15,262 nt of DNA from assembly GCA_002482725.1 (NCBI GenBank), contig DLGO01000071.1:9599-24860 (forward strand), read 5' to 3'. The notes beneath the pieces are model-generated. The model did no database searches. It saw only the letters and a list, made by a program, of their open reading frames with translations, and was not told the origin of the DNA. Numbering within the stretch: position 1 is the stretch's first letter; every line of letters begins with the position of its first letter. Origin of the DNA: Bacteroidetes bacterium UBA7692. Its GTDB lineage: Bacteria; Bacteroidota; Bacteroidia; Chitinophagales; LD1. A program made the position numbers and the translations under genes. Below are positions 1 through 7,277 of the stretch, piece after piece.

Positions 1-74
1 ATTGTTAAAACCTGCGGTACCCAAATTGCGGTAGTTCTGTCGGTATTTTATTCCACACGCCGTCTTGCATTCCC

Positions 75-98
75 CCGGTTTGTGTCCCCACAAACCGG
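75..98. repeat. Perfect inverted repeat, 10-bp arms
   Basis: The arms are CCGGTTTGTG (75-84) and CACAAACCGG (89-98), with a 4-base TCCC loop. There is no T-tract directly after the right arm, so it does not look like a standard rho-independent terminator. It lies in gene-free DNA next to another repeated motif (139-172), so it may be part of a dispersed intergenic repeat. Confidence 0.55.
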
Positions 99-138
99 AA
101 ACAAAACAAAATTCCCGTTTGTATCCCGGCTGTTAAAA

Positions 139-172
139 TCCGTGTCTTTCCGTGAAATCTGAGTAATCCGTG
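139..172. repeat. Three short spaced copies of TCCGTG
   Basis: TCCGTG occurs at 139-144, 149-154 and 167-172, separated by AT-rich spacers containing AAATCTGAGTAA. From memory, strings of the type 'tccgtg-aaatctg-gtaatccgtg' are frequent intergenic repeats in Bacteroidota and some other phyla. I infer this is a copy of such a dispersed non-coding repeat. The window holds only one copy, so dispersal is not shown here. Confidence 0.4.
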
Positions 173-585
173 ATCCAAAGAACGCTCCGGGTTATATTTC
201 CAGCCACTAAGCTAACCGCATATCCCCTCAGCACTCTAGCAGAAAAGGCGGCAAAATTTTCAAACTACACTAACTATCTGATTTTGAATGCAATGGTTGT
301 TATAGAAAAATCGTTAAAGCATCTTTTCGACCATGCTTATAGTCGCACGTATGCTTACATTCGGTAACAAAGGTTTAGTAACAGATTAGGCTATCTTTTC
401 TATAACATTTGACAAATCATTCATCTAAAATTATATTCTCCATATCCGAGTACTTTTCATGCAGTAGGAGCGAATAAGAATATTCAAAAAAGTAGAAATC
501 CAATCCCTCCACCACTTCGTATATCCTTTACATAAAAGATAATTTTACCGGGACTTCCCACCCCGGACCTTATATTTTCCTCCTC

Positions 586-615
586 GGCCTGCCCTACCTG
601 TGCAGGCCTTTTTTT
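586..615 (+). terminator. Rho-independent terminator upstream of the DUF502 gene
   Basis: Arms GGCCTGC (586-592) and GCAGGCC (602-608) form a 7-bp GC-rich stem with a 9-base loop. Seven T residues follow directly (609-615). On the other strand there is no T-tract, so it works for + strand transcription. It lies 82 bp before the DUF502 start, and no coding gene precedes it within the window. It therefore ends either a transcript from left of the window or a non-coding RNA. Confidence 0.7.
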
Positions 616-661
616 ATTATAAGATGTTACAATCCACCGCATTTTTCGCCCTTCCACTTAT

Positions 662-694
662 TTTGTGTTGGTTTGCAGCGCAATTATAATTTAG
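662..694 (+). promoter_or_regulatory. Bacteroidota-type promoter of the DUF502 gene
   Basis: A -33 element TTTG (662-665) is followed after 21 bases by TAATTTAG (687-694), one mismatch from the Bacteroidota -7 consensus TAnnTTTG. The spacing fits the known 19-21 base range. The start codon is at 698, so the predicted transcript would have almost no leader. It sits just after the terminator at 586-615, consistent with the first promoter of a new transcription unit. Confidence 0.5.
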
Positions 695-697
695 TGT

Positions 698-1303
698 ATG
701 CGTATATATAGAAAGCTATTGTCCTACTTCCTTCGCGGAATTCTGATGTTGGCGCCCATCGTGGTTACGGTTTATACCATCTATGCTATTTTCAACTGGC
801 TCGACACCCATTCCAACAATCTGATGGAAATGATGGTGCACAAGCGCGTGCCGGGCCTGGGCATCATTGCCATGGTCATTTTCCTGATTCTGGTTGGCTT
901 CATTGGTTCCACCGTATTAATTCAGCCGATACTGAATTTTCTGGAAGAAACCGTGGAGCGTACCCCTATCGTAAAGGATATATACGGCTCGCTGAAGGAT
1001 TTCCTGGAGGCATTCATCAGCAACAAAAAGAAATTCAACCGCCCTGTACTGGTCGAAATGGGCAAAGGTACCGGCCTGCAGCGCATCGGCTTCATTACGC
1101 AAGACGATATGGGCTTTTTCCATATCAAGGATAAGGTAGCAGTGTACCTGCCGTGGTCATACAGCGTGGCTGGTGCAGTATATATTGTAGGCATCGACCA
1201 GGTGCAGATACTGGAAGGCGTAGGTCCTGCAGATGCCATGAAATTTGCCCTCAGCGGCGGTGTTACCCATTTCGAAGACACCCCGGCGAAGCAGGAGAGT
1301 TGA
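698..1303 (+). CDS. DUF502 family inner-membrane protein
   Basis: This 201-residue protein matches the DUF502 family in length and layout. A short basic N-terminus (MRIYRKLL) precedes a first membrane helix at about residues 13-35, and a second lies at about 53-76. The family's VPGLG signature sits at 51-55 just before helix 2. The ERTPIVKDIYGSLKDF segment at about 87-103 matches the conserved 'riPlv..iY...k' motif, and a soluble domain of about 100 residues follows. DUF502 proteins are widespread in bacteria and plants with no firmly assigned biochemical activity; plant members (COV1-like) are linked to vascular patterning and Golgi function. The start ATG at 698 lies four bases after a promoter-like -7 box. 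A 120-bp gap separates it from ppk1 on the same strand, and I see no terminator between them. Family assignment is firm; function is unknown. Confidence 0.88.
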   Translation: MRIYRKLLSYFLRGILMLAPIVVTVYTIYAIFNWLDTHSNNLMEMMVHKRVPGLGIIAMVIFLILVGFIGSTVLIQPILNFLEETVERTPIVKDIYGSLKDFLEAFISNKKKFNRPVLVEMGKGTGLQRIGFITQDDMGFFHIKDKVAVYLPWSYSVAGAVYIVGIDQVQILEGVGPADAMKFALSGGVTHFEDTPAKQES

Positions 1304-1395
1304 TTTTCTCCCTTGTTCATGTTAATTAGTACAATAAATCGCTCCATAAACGGTCTGCTGTTCAAAGTCATACGATTTACTTAACAGTAACGCCT

Positions 1396-1403
1396 TAATT
1401 TAG
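1396..1403 (+). promoter_or_regulatory. Possible -7 element upstream of ppk1
   Basis: TAATTTAG at 1396-1403 is the same octamer found before the DUF502 gene and resembles TAnnTTTG. A transcript starting about 7 bases later would begin near 1410 and favour the ATG at 1424 as the ppk1 start. No clear TTTG lies at the expected -33 distance, so this is weak support on its own. Confidence 0.3.
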
Positions 1404-1423
1404 ACGCTTTGCAGAGATACTAT

Positions 1424-3550
1424 ATGAAGCACGATAAATTCATCAACCGGGAGATAAGCTGGCTTAGGTTTAACGAAAGGGTGTTACAGGAAGCCGCCGA
1501 CCCTTCTGTCCCGGTTATCGAAAGGCTCCGGTTCCTGGGCATTTTCTCCAACAACCTCGATGAGTTTTTCCGTGTGCGCGTAGCTACCCTTAAAAGGGTT
1601 ATAGAGCTGGGCAAAAAAGCCAAGGATGCACCTACCCAAAAGCCGCGCAAGCTGATGGAGGAGATACAGGAAATAGTTATCCGCCAGAGCATTCGCTTCG
1701 AGGCAATATACCGCGACATCCTTGCCGAGCTGAAGAAGCAGAACATACACGTGATAGATGAGGACCACCTGAGCAAGGTGCAGGGCAATTTTGTGCAGGA
1801 CTACTTTGTAGAAAACGTGCGCCCGGCCCTGGTGCCTATCATGCTCAATCAGTTGCACTCTTTCCCCTACCTGAAAGACAAAACTATATACCTGGCCATC
1901 AAGCTTTCGCTTTCTACCGCGCCACGTACCATACAGTATGCACTTATAGAGATACCTACCGATATAGTGGGCCGCTTTGTAATACTGCCCGGCAACACAG
2001 CGCATAAGAATATTGTACTGCTCGATGATATCATCCGCTTCTGCCTGCCCGAGATTTTTGCCCAGTTCAAATACGATACCTACGAGGCATGGACCATAAA
2101 GCTGACGCGCGATGCAGAGCTGGATATAGACAACGATATTTCGCAAAGCTTTATAGATAAAATATCGCGGGGGGTAAAGGCGCGCCAGCGCGGCATGCCG
2201 GTGCGTTTCGTCTACGACCAAACTATCGACAAAGGCCTGCTGCAGTTTATCACTACCAAAATGAAATTGAAGAAGCTCGACAACCTGATTCCGGGCGGCC
2301 GATACCACAACTTCAACGACTTCATCCGCTTCCCCAACCTGGGTGGCAAGGGGCTTACGTATGAGCCAATAAAAACACTATCGCACCCCATGCTTGCCAT
2401 GAACAAGAGCTTGTTCAATGTATTGCGCGAGCGCGATATCTTGCTTCACTATCCTTACCAGCGCTTCAGCCATTTTATAGACCTGTTGCGCGATGCAGCT
2501 ATAGACCCCGATGTTAAGAGCATCCATATCACACTATACCGTGTGGCACGCACATCCATGGTGGTAAATGCACTGGTAAATGCTGCAAAAAACGGTAAGC
2601 ATGTAGTGGCTGTAGTTGAGGTGCAGGCACGATTTGACGAAGAGGCAAACATAAAGTGGGCAAAGGAACTGCAGGACGAAGGCATACAGGTAATATACGG
2701 TGTACCTGGCCTGAAAGTACACTCCAAGCTATGCCTGATAGAGCGCCTGGAAAGGGGCAAGCTAAAACGCTACGCCAATATCACCACGGGTAATTACAAC
2801 GAGTCTACGTCCAAGATATATGCCGATGATTCCCTGCTTACCTCCAATAGCAAATTGACAAATGAGGTGGCTGAGATATTTCAGTTCTTCGAAAAGAATT
2901 TCAGGCAGATAAATTGCAAGCACCTGATACTATCTCCGCACCAAACGCGCAAGCAGTTCTCCCGCCTTATCGACAATGAAATAGAGCACGCCAAGGCAGG
3001 TAAGCCTGCCGGAATACTGTTGAAGCTGAACAGCTTCAGCAGCGAGGATATGGGCCGCAAGCTATACGAGGCAAGCCGCGCAGGTGTTAAAGTGCGCTGC
3101 ATGATCCGTGGTATCAGCGTATTGGTGCCGGGGCTGGAGGGGCAGAGCGAAAACATAGAGTGCATCAGCATCATAGACAAATTCCTGGAGCACTCACGCG
3201 TTATGGTATTCGAAAATGCAGGCCATCCGCTCTACTTCATATCTTCCAGCGACTGGATGACGCGCAACCTGGATAACCGTATAGAAGTAAGCACACCGAT
3301 ATATGATGTTACCCTGCAAAAAGAGCTGCGCGATATGCTGGAGATACAGTGGGCAGACAATATTAAGGCCCGCATCATGGATGCCGACCAGCGCAACCAG
3401 CACCGCCCAACAGACCCAAAAAACAAGGTGCGCGCACAGATAAAAATATACGACTACCTGCAAAATCAGAAAGTGGAACTTGTACAACCTGTAAAGGTGA
3501 AAGCCAAGCCTGCGGCTAAGCCAAAACCAAAGGCGAAAGCAAAACTGTAA
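1424..3550 (+). CDS. ppk1: Polyphosphate kinase 1 (Ppk1)
   Basis: Ppk1 reversibly transfers the gamma-phosphate of ATP to inorganic polyphosphate chains. From ATG 1424 the protein has 708 residues, close to the usual length of about 690. The N-terminal domain has NREISWLRFNERVL (8-21) and SNNLDEFFRVRV (42-53), the latter covering the ATP-contacting Asn region. The two C-terminal PLD-like domains carry VHSKLCLIER with H433 (equivalent to the autophosphorylated His435 of E. coli), TGNYNESTSKIYAD, and FLEHSRV with H590 (equivalent to His592). SSDWMTRNLDNRIEV and KVRAQIKIYDYL are also typical. The residue matching E. coli His454 is Asn452 (YANITTGN). The last 20 or so residues form a Lys/Ala/Pro-rich tail beyond the normal end. 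A TTG in frame at 1409 would add five residues, but ATG 1424 better fits the family N-terminus and the -7-like box at 1396-1403. Confidence 0.96.
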   Translation: MKHDKFINREISWLRFNERVLQEAADPSVPVIERLRFLGIFSNNLDEFFRVRVATLKRVIELGKKAKDAPTQKPRKLMEEIQEIVIRQSIRFEAIYRDILAELKKQNIHVIDEDHLSKVQGNFVQDYFVENVRPALVPIMLNQLHSFPYLKDKTIYLAIKLSLSTAPRTIQYALIEIPTDIVGRFVILPGNTAHKNIVLLDDIIRFCLPEIFAQFKYDTYEAWTIKLTRDAELDIDNDISQSFIDKISRGVKARQRGMPVRFVYDQTIDKGLLQFITTKMKLKKLDNLIPGGRYHNFNDFIRFPNLGGKGLTYEPIKTLSHPMLAMNKSLFNVLRERDILLHYPYQRFSHFIDLLRDAAIDPDVKSIHITLYRVARTSMVVNALVNAAKNGKHVVAVVEVQARFDEEANIKWAKELQDEGIQVIYGVPGLKVHSKLCLIERLERGKLKRYANITTGNYNESTSKIYADDSLLTSNSKLTNEVAEIFQFFEKNFRQINCKHLILSPHQTRKQFSRLIDNEIEHAKAGKPAGILLKLNSFSSEDMGRKLYEASRAGVKVRCMIRGISVLVPGLEGQSENIECISIIDKFLEHSRVMVFENAGHPLYFISSSDWMTRNLDNRIEVSTPIYDVTLQKELRDMLEIQWADNIKARIMDADQRNQHRPTDPKNKVRAQIKIYDYLQNQKVELVQPVKVKAKPAAKPKPKAKAKL

Positions 3551-3636
3551 GTTTGAAGGACAACTAACAACAGCTTGTTGTGAGCGACTATTCTTTAGAT
3601 ATATCGACCACCGCACGTTGCTTCATTGACTTCTGG

Positions 3637-3664
3637 TTACTTTTTGTGTCAAGACAAAAAGTAA
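3637..3664. repeat. Long inverted repeat between convergent genes
   Basis: Arms TTACTTTTTGT (3637-3647) and ACAAAAAGTAA (3654-3664) are perfect 11-bp complements with a 6-base GTCAAG loop. It lies in the 191-bp gap between ppk1 (ending 3550) and the converging DUF58 gene (ending 3742), where a bidirectional terminator would be expected, but no T-tract follows the stem on either strand. From memory, near-identical 'ggttactttttgtgtcaagacaaaaagtaac' strings are abundant intergenic repeats in Bacteroidota. I therefore call it a probable dispersed palindromic repeat that may also end transcription. Confidence 0.55.
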
Positions 3665-3709
3665 GGCAAAGAAAAACTACATCGACTAAATCCTGCGTGT
3701 CCGGGGTAC

Positions 3710-3724
3710 TTCAACGTTGTTGAA
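3710..3724. repeat. Small hairpin near the end of the DUF58 operon
   Basis: TTCAAC (3710-3715) and GTTGAA (3719-3724) form a 6-bp stem with a 3-base loop, 17 bases beyond the DUF58 stop. No T-tract follows it in the - strand direction. It could stabilise the 3' end of the operon transcript, but support is weak. Confidence 0.25.
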
Positions 3725-3741
3725 TCTTAGGCTAAAGAAGA

Positions 3742-5073
3742 CTACAGCATCTCCCGGGCCTTTATCTCCAGGTACTTATTCAGCGAATCAATCGTAAGGT
3801 TAGCAGGCGTGGTCAGCATACTCTGTATACCATGCGATTTCAGCTCCTTTACTATCAGCCGCTTTTCGTACGCAAACTTTTCTGCTATCGTCTGGTGATA
3901 TATTTCCTCTATCGTATTTGCATTGCCATTTATCAGCGATTTCAACTCGGTATTTTCAAAGAAAATAACCACCACCAGGTGCTTCGATGCAATGCTTTTG
4001 ATGTAGGGTAATTGCCTTTTCATGCTCGCCACTGTTTCGAAATTGGTGTATAGCAACACAAGGCTGCGCTGCGATAGTTTGTGTGAGGTAAAGCCTGACA
4101 GTGCCTCGAAATTTGAATCAAGGAAATTGGTCTGCTCCCTGTACAGCGCTTCCTGTATTTTGCTCATCTGCGTACCGCGCGAGGCCGCAGCCAATACAGT
4201 GCCTATCTTATTGCCAAAGGTGATAAGACCAGCCTTGTCACTACGCTTTAGCGCTATATTACTAATGACCAGTGAGGCATTGATGGCATAGTCCAGCAAT
4301 GTCATTCCATCAAACGGCATCTTCATCAGCCTGCCTTTATCTATCACAGAATATACCTGCTGGCTGCGCTCATCCTGAAACTGGTTTATCATCAGCCTGT
4401 TGGCCCTGGCTGTTGCATTCCAGTTCACGTTGCGGTAATCATCACCTACCACATACTCGCGTATTTTTTCAAACTCCATGCTGTGGCCTATCTTCCTTAT
4501 CTGTTTGTGCCCGTATTCGGTAAGCCTGTTAGATATGGCTATCAGCTCATACTTGCGCATCTGCAGGTACGATGGGTATACGGGTATCATTTTATCCCTG
4601 TCGAATGTAAACCTGCGCGACACAAAACCAATAATGCCGGTGGCATAAATGTTCAGCGCGCCAAAGCTGTACTCGCCACGCTCTGTAGGTTTCAGGTGGT
4701 AAGTAATGCGCTTGCTGCCAAAGGGCTTAATAGTAGTGTCAAAGTGCATATCGCGCCTTTGGAATATAGGCGGCACCTCATCTATCACCATCAGCTTCAC
4801 GGGAAATGCATACCTGCTGTCTATGGTGATTACTATTTCGTTATCATCCCCGTTAGAGAATCGCTCGGCCATAGCCCGCTCGCCCGCTATAGCATGTGCG
4901 GTGGCAAACAATAGCAGCATATCGGTAACTATAAGCACCACAATGCCCGCAAGAGCCAGCTTTGCGGCAAGCAGTAGCGGGGGAAAGGATGCCGCAATTA
5001 CAAACAGCAACACATTGGCTGCTATGCATACGTATAATCGCGTATTAAAAAACAGGGAACGGATAAACTGCAT
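3742..5073 (-). CDS. DUF58 domain-containing protein
   Basis: This 443-residue protein has two N-terminal membrane helices (about 12-29 and 32-57) and then a soluble region. The DUF58 signature VGDDYRNVNWNATARANRLM lies at 209-228. Next comes a von Willebrand A-like fold beginning QQVYSVIDKGRLM (238-250), where D245 is the first metal-site residue in the DxGRxM form common in this family. The later metal-site positions are less orthodox (LYTNFE at 341-346). DUF58 proteins are regularly encoded next to MoxR ATPases and are thought to be their partners or targets, although biochemical roles are mostly unknown. It is the last gene of the six-gene operon, starting 6 bp after the MoxR stop. The sequence is not a BatA/BatB-type protein, because the DUF58 signature is present and the C-terminal membrane helix of Bat proteins is absent. 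Confidence 0.9.
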   Translation of the reverse strand: MQFIRSLFFNTRLYVCIAANVLLFVIAASFPPLLLAAKLALAGIVVLIVTDMLLLFATAHAIAGERAMAERFSNGDDNEIVITIDSRYAFPVKLMVIDEVPPIFQRRDMHFDTTIKPFGSKRITYHLKPTERGEYSFGALNIYATGIIGFVSRRFTFDRDKMIPVYPSYLQMRKYELIAISNRLTEYGHKQIRKIGHSMEFEKIREYVVGDDYRNVNWNATARANRLMINQFQDERSQQVYSVIDKGRLMKMPFDGMTLLDYAINASLVISNIALKRSDKAGLITFGNKIGTVLAAASRGTQMSKIQEALYREQTNFLDSNFEALSGFTSHKLSQRSLVLLYTNFETVASMKRQLPYIKSIASKHLVVVIFFENTELKSLINGNANTIEEIYHQTIAEKFAYEKRLIVKELKSHGIQSMLTTPANLTIDSLNKYLEIKAREML

Positions 5074-5079
5074 CTGTAC

Positions 5080-6060
5080 TTATCTAGGTATCTCTACGCT
5101 CTTTATCAATAAGTCTATCACCTCATTGGCGCCTGTACCTTCCATTTCTTTCTCAGGTGTCAGTATCACTCTGTGGCGCAGTGCTGGCTTGGCGGCCATT
5201 ACCACATCGTCCGGTGTTACAAAGTAGTTGCCACGTATAGCCGCAAACGCCTTGGCGGCATTTAGCAGGGCTATGGATGCCCTTGGTGACGCACCCACAT
5301 ATATATCACCGCTCACCCTGGTTTTGGCTATCAGCTTTACTATAAACTCTACCAGCTTAGGCTCTATGTGTATCTGTCTTACCGTCTTTTGCAGAGCCTT
5401 CAGCTCACTTATGGTCAACACCGGTTCTATTACCTTTAAGTCTACATTCGAGCCTCTTTGCTGGTATTCGTTAAGTATCAGCACTTCCTCTTCTGCAGTA
5501 GGGTACTTCACCTCTACTTTGTACAGGAACCTGTCCAGCTGTGCTTCCGGTAGCCTGTAGGTGCCCTCATGCTCTATGGGATTCTGTGTGGCAAATACAA
5601 GGAAAGGCTCCTCCATCGGGTAGGTAGTACCATCTATGGTTATCTGCCGCTCCTCCATTACTTCAAACAAGGCCGACTGCGTTTTGGCAGGTGCCCTGTT
5701 TATCTCATCTATCAGTATTATGTTAGAGAATATCGGTCCCCTCCTGAACTCAAACTCCGAAGTTTTGAAGTTGAATATATTGGTGCCCAATATATCCGAT
5801 GGCATCAGGTCCGGGGTGAACTGTATCCTGGAGAAGTCTGCCGATATGCAACGTGCCAATATCTTGGCCGTCAGTGTTTTTGCTACTCCGGGTACACCTT
5901 CTATCAGTACATGGCCATTGGATAATATGGCTGTCAGCAGCAGGTCTATATTGGCTTCCTGTCCTACTATTATCTTGCGTATTTCGTGTTTTAACCGCTC
6001 TACTGCCGATTGCAATTGGGCCGTCTGCTCTTCGCTTATCTGGTTGAATGAATTTTCCAT
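5080..6060 (-). CDS. MoxR family AAA+ ATPase
   Basis: This 326-residue protein has the complete MoxR ATPase layout. Walker A is GVPGVAKT (55-62), Walker B is IILIDEINRAP (114-124), followed by AKTQSALFEVMEERQITIDG. Sensor 1 is FATQNP with N160, the arginine finger lies in RLPEAQLDRF (R177), and sensor 2 is GASPRAS with R260. All expected catalytic residues are present, so it should be an active ATPase. MoxR proteins are cytosolic hexameric chaperone-like ATPases that mature or remodel partner proteins, often those with von Willebrand or DUF58 domains; the DUF58 gene starts 6 bp after this stop. The DUF4350 gene ends 5 bp upstream. The ATG at 6058-6060 gives an N-terminus of normal family length. 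It differs from the BatA-associated context because no Bat genes are present. Confidence 0.95.
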   Translation of the reverse strand: MENSFNQISEEQTAQLQSAVERLKHEIRKIIVGQEANIDLLLTAILSNGHVLIEGVPGVAKTLTAKILARCISADFSRIQFTPDLMPSDILGTNIFNFKTSEFEFRRGPIFSNIILIDEINRAPAKTQSALFEVMEERQITIDGTTYPMEEPFLVFATQNPIEHEGTYRLPEAQLDRFLYKVEVKYPTAEEEVLILNEYQQRGSNVDLKVIEPVLTISELKALQKTVRQIHIEPKLVEFIVKLIAKTRVSGDIYVGASPRASIALLNAAKAFAAIRGNYFVTPDDVVMAAKPALRHRVILTPEKEMEGTGANEVIDLLIKSVEIPR

Positions 6061-6065
6061 GTATC

Positions 6066-7277
6066 TTATTTGTATGAAATATTGGCGATTAAGTAAAAGT
6101 TTTCTATTGCTTTTGTCAGCTCCTGCAGTTGGTTTTCGTTGGAGCTTATGGATTTATTTATAAAGTTGTATTGGGCAAAAATATCGGCTATTACCTCTAT
6201 TGCGACACCGCTTTTGGCGGCCAGCTTTTCCTGGAACTCATCATCGTTGTATGGTGTCGCCATATTGTAGTGCAGGCGTATCCTTTCCAGGAAGTACACC
6301 ATTTTTTTCATAGCAATATCCCGGTGGTCGCTGGTAGAGTTGAAGTACAGCGAGCCTACGGTACGTGTAAACTCCAGTGATTGGTTCACCGGTGGCTGCA
6401 TAGTAGGTATTATGCGCTGCATTCGTTTCGATGAGAAAATAATATATAGCAGCAGGAATGCAATAGATACATAGTATGCCCATTTTAGCGCAGGTGCCGA
6501 AAGTATATACCGCAGCGGCGTATCTGCCTTTTCATTCCGCAATGGCTTATAGTATTCATCCCATATAGTATGCTGTACCGGAAGGAAGGAAAGCGCCCCG
6601 GCCACAAATTCATCATTTGGCTTTTTCAGCATGTTGTAGTTGGTAAACGTCCTGGGGAATGATTGAACAATAAATTTGCCCTCCCCGATTTTAATGCTCG
6701 CCATTATAGTCCTGTCGCTCATGGCAGTGCACAATGGTGTATATTCCAGGCTTGTATCTTGTAATGCCACCGAATCGGGTGTTATATATGGCATGGATCC
6801 GGGATGCTTTATTTTATAGGTCTTGTTGCTTCCTATATACCGCGCAGCAAAATATTGGGAGGAGTCAACCCCCGGTATTCCAAAATAATCATTGGTGAAT
6901 CCTGTATTCATGTGTAGGCTGTCCTGAAGCTTTTGCCCTATCACTTCTGTTGCCAGAAAAACCGTGGCACCATTTCTCACTTCGTACATCAGCCTGTCTA
7001 TATCATTATCATCAGGGGCAAATGAAGTTGTTATGTATATCAGGTTCGACTTTCCATCCAGCTCCTCCAGGTTATACAGCTCATTCTTCGACTTTTCTAT
7101 ATCTGCGCCCAGTATATCACCCAACTGATTATACAGCACCTTACAGCCATAAGGCACTGTATGCTCCATAGAGTAGGTAGGCGTCCAGTTTATTTCCTTT
7201 GGCGAGTTATAGCCTATTACTACCAGTATCAGGATGTAACCTATTATCAGAAAAATATTGTTCTTGCTCAGTTTCAT
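6066..7277 (-). CDS. DUF4350 domain-containing membrane protein
   Basis: This 403-residue protein has an N-terminal membrane helix (about 8-24). It is followed by SMEHTVPYGCKVLYNQL (36-52), typical of the DUF4350 start where 'p.Gtkal...L' is conserved. The extracytoplasmic region to about 265 looks like an alpha/beta fold, with NLIYITTSFAPDDNDIDRLMYEVRNGATVFLAT at 78-110 resembling the glutamine-amidotransferase-like fold reported for the family. I see no catalytic Cys-His-Glu triad that would make it an enzyme. A second helix lies at about 266-283, and a cytosolic C-terminal part begins with SLEFTRTVGSLYF (300-312), another family hallmark. Its start codon directly abuts the DUF4129 stop, so translation is coupled. 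The two-helix topology would let it link an outside-facing domain with the cytosolic MoxR ATPase. That link is inference. Confidence 0.85.
   Translation of the reverse strand: MKLSKNNIFLIIGYILILVVIGYNSPKEINWTPTYSMEHTVPYGCKVLYNQLGDILGADIEKSKNELYNLEELDGKSNLIYITTSFAPDDNDIDRLMYEVRNGATVFLATEVIGQKLQDSLHMNTGFTNDYFGIPGVDSSQYFAARYIGSNKTYKIKHPGSMPYITPDSVALQDTSLEYTPLCTAMSDRTIMASIKIGEGKFIVQSFPRTFTNYNMLKKPNDEFVAGALSFLPVQHTIWDEYYKPLRNEKADTPLRYILSAPALKWAYYVSIAFLLLYIIFSSKRMQRIIPTMQPPVNQSLEFTRTVGSLYFNSTSDHRDIAMKKMVYFLERIRLHYNMATPYNDDEFQEKLAAKSGVAIEVIADIFAQYNFINKSISSNENQLQELTKAIENFYLIANISYK

Larger units (their letters stand above)
1..585. other. Non-coding stretch without a convincing gene
   Basis: I see no supported protein gene here. 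The only reading frame of note (65 codons at 170-367, + strand) has no recognisable motif, and its start lies inside a repeat-like stretch. The segment holds a perfect palindrome (75-98), three spaced copies of TCCGTG (139-172), an AT-rich stretch, and a possible promoter (TTTG at 408-411, TATATTCT at 432-439) that could feed the terminator at 586-615. A small CCGGG/CCCGG hairpin lies near 549-566. A gene entering from the left of the window is not visible. A short RNA gene cannot be excluded. Confidence 0.5.

Noticed and set aside
170..367. 65-codon open frame on the + strand
   Set aside because: It has no motif, no promoter or ribosome binding site, and begins inside the TCCGTG repeat. It is probably chance coding in intergenic DNA.
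1484..2308. 274-codon open frame on the - strand inside ppk1
   Set aside because: It is antisense to a certain Ppk1, has no recognisable domain, and its composition looks like the shadow of a real gene. Other long opposite-strand frames in the window (for example 922-1371, 3194-3616, 4706-5227, 5636-6163) were discarded for the same reason.
3567..3581. Terminator just after ppk1
   Set aside because: ACAAC/GTTGT gives only a 5-bp stem and no T-tract follows; the stronger palindrome at 3637-3664 is the better candidate for this gap.
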